Source of the DNA: Rhodoblastus sp.
GTDB lineage: Bacteria; Pseudomonadota; Alphaproteobacteria; Rhizobiales; Beijerinckiaceae
Assembly: GCA_013693735.1 (NCBI GenBank)
Contig: CP059255.1
Coordinates: 2,325,059 to 2,333,610, forward strand
DNA length: 8,552 nucleotides
Direction of reading: 5' to 3'
Part shown: piece by piece, positions 8,043 to 8,552 of the stretch
Position numbering within the stretch: position 1 is the first letter of the stretch
How the letters are laid out: the number at the start of each line of letters is the position of its first letter
Position numbers and translations under genes: made by a program
The notes under the pieces: model-generated
The model's database searches: none
Told to the model about the DNA's origin: nothing
What the model saw: the letters and a program-made list of their open reading frames with translations, nothing else

Positions 8043-8363
8043 ATGCCCAGCATCACCTTCATCGATCATCACGGACAAGCGCGCACCGTCGAGGGCGCGG
8101 TCGGGTCGACCGTGATGGAGACGGCGATGAAAAACGGCGTCCCCGGCATCGAAGCCGAATGCGGCGGCGCCTGCTCCTGCGCCACCTGCCATGTCTATGT
8201 CGCCCCGGAATGGGAGGCGAAAGTCGGAAAGGCGGCCGCGATGGAGGAGGACATGCTCGATTTCGCGCGCGACGTGCGGCCGAATTCGCGCCTGTCCTGC
8301 CAGATCAAGGTGACCGAGGCGCTGAACGGGCTCGTCGTGACGACGCCGGAGCGGCAGGGCTGA
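8043..8363 (+). CDS. Adrenodoxin-type [2Fe-2S] ferredoxin
   Basis: An intact 106-residue protein, typical length for the family. Cluster ligands follow CX5CX2C...C: Cys40, Cys46 and Cys49 in [15 protein letters not shown], and Cys86 in RLSCQI. Cys44 is an extra, non-ligand cysteine often seen in this bacterial group. The motif MEEDMLDFA is the acidic partner-binding helix of vertebrate-type (adrenodoxin, FdxB/FdVI-like) ferredoxins. It is a soluble one-electron carrier; partners in relatives include P450s and iron-sulfur cluster assembly. ATG 8043 has GGAG about 10 bases upstream. The next gene, 106 bases on, looks like a ferredoxin reductase, which suggests a working pair. I cannot tell which of several alphaproteobacterial roles applies. 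Confidence 0.93.
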   Translation: MPSITFIDHHGQARTVEGAVGSTVMETAMKNGVPGIEAECGGACSCATCHVYVAPEWEAKVGKAAAMEEDMLDFARDVRPNSRLSCQIKVTEALNGLVVTTPERQG

Positions 8364-8364
8364 T

Positions 8365-8469
8365 CTGTATTCACGGAATTAATTCGTTATTTCCATGATA
8401 TGACGCGTGCGTTATGGGAATGGCGCCTTTGCGACCGAGAGCCGCGTCTATCCGACCGAGAGTCCTGTC
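8365..8469 (+). promoter_or_regulatory. A+T-rich intergenic stretch, likely promoter of the reductase gene
   Basis: Between the ferredoxin stop and the next ATG, 8367-8402 is strikingly A+T-rich for this genome, with a 10-bp palindrome GAATTAATTC (8376-8385) and ATGATAT (8395-8401). This favours a separate promoter over simple read-through from the ferredoxin gene. No terminator hairpin is visible after the ferredoxin. Exact -35/-10 boxes cannot be assigned. Confidence 0.4.
8432..8462 (+). repeat. Direct repeat of CGACCGAGAG, 21 bases apart
   Basis: Identical decamers at 8432-8441 and 8453-8462 start 21 bases apart, about two helical turns. The second one overlaps the likely ribosome-binding site (GAGAG) of the gene starting at 8470. 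It could be an operator or a chance repeat. Confidence 0.4.
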
Positions 8470-8552
8470 ATGACCGCTGCCGAGACCGCCGCCCCTATCG
8501 AAACCCAGTGCCTGATCGTCGGCGCGGGGCCGGTGGGCCTGTTCGCCGTGTT
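8470..8552 (+). CDS. FAD/NAD(P)-binding oxidoreductase, probable thioredoxin-reductase-like ferredoxin-NADP+ reductase, 3'-truncated
   Basis: Only the first 27 codons are visible, starting at ATG 8470, with GAGAG 7 bases upstream (8458-8462). Residues 11-27 (IETQCLIVGAGPVGLFAV) contain the GxGPxG dinucleotide-binding fingerprint for the FAD ADP moiety. IVGAGPVGLFAV is the usual start of thioredoxin-reductase-like ferredoxin-NADP+ reductases (EC 1.18.1.2), and the ferredoxin directly upstream supports that. Other FAD enzymes share the fingerprint, so the specific activity is inferred. The window ends inside the gene. Confidence 0.7.
   Translation, partial: MTAAETAAPIETQCLIVGAGPVGLFAV

Overview
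The window is about 70% G+C, with codons ending mostly in G or C. Its gene content points to an alphaproteobacterium of the Hyphomicrobiales (Rhizobiales). The centrepiece looks like the very large polar-growth protein of that order, called GPR in Agrobacterium and RgsE in Sinorhizobium. The family is not certain; a Methylocystis/Methylosinus-type organism is a guess from general sequence style only.

Layout. (1) 1-765, plus strand: the C-terminal three quarters of an enolase-superfamily dipeptide epimerase. (2) 766-888: a convergent intergenic gap with a strong G+C hairpin and a 24-bp perfect palindrome, serving the 3' ends of genes on both strands. (3) 889-7158, minus strand: one giant gene of about 2,094 residues once frame is restored. 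From the N-terminus it holds a disordered region, two membrane helices, a short linker, 51 back-to-back 22-residue apolipoprotein-like repeats, a further coiled-coil region, an Ala-Pro linker and a conserved C-terminal domain. (4) 7159-7410: a divergent intergenic region with a perfect 14-bp palindrome. (5) 7411-7879, plus strand: a small Hpt (histidine phosphotransfer) domain protein. (6) 8043-8363, plus strand: an adrenodoxin-type [2Fe-2S] ferredoxin. (7) 8470-8552, plus strand: the start of an FAD/NAD(P)-binding oxidoreductase, probably ferredoxin-NADP+ reductase.

The giant gene and the Hpt gene are broken in the sequence as given. I count 14 frame breaks in the first and 2 in the second, and all are explained by lost bases. 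The 22-residue repeat acts as an internal ruler: 6330-2953 is 3,378 nt, exactly 51 x 66 + 21 - 9, matching nine lost bases at eight breaks. This strongly suggests one intact gene read through a deletion-prone, poorly polished assembly rather than a decaying pseudogene. Most long plus-strand open frames over this gene are G+C-driven shadows.

Functionally, the window joins a polar cell-envelope growth scaffold, divergently paired with a phosphorelay component, to a ferredoxin/reductase electron-transfer pair. I see no mobile element, CRISPR array, tRNA or rRNA.
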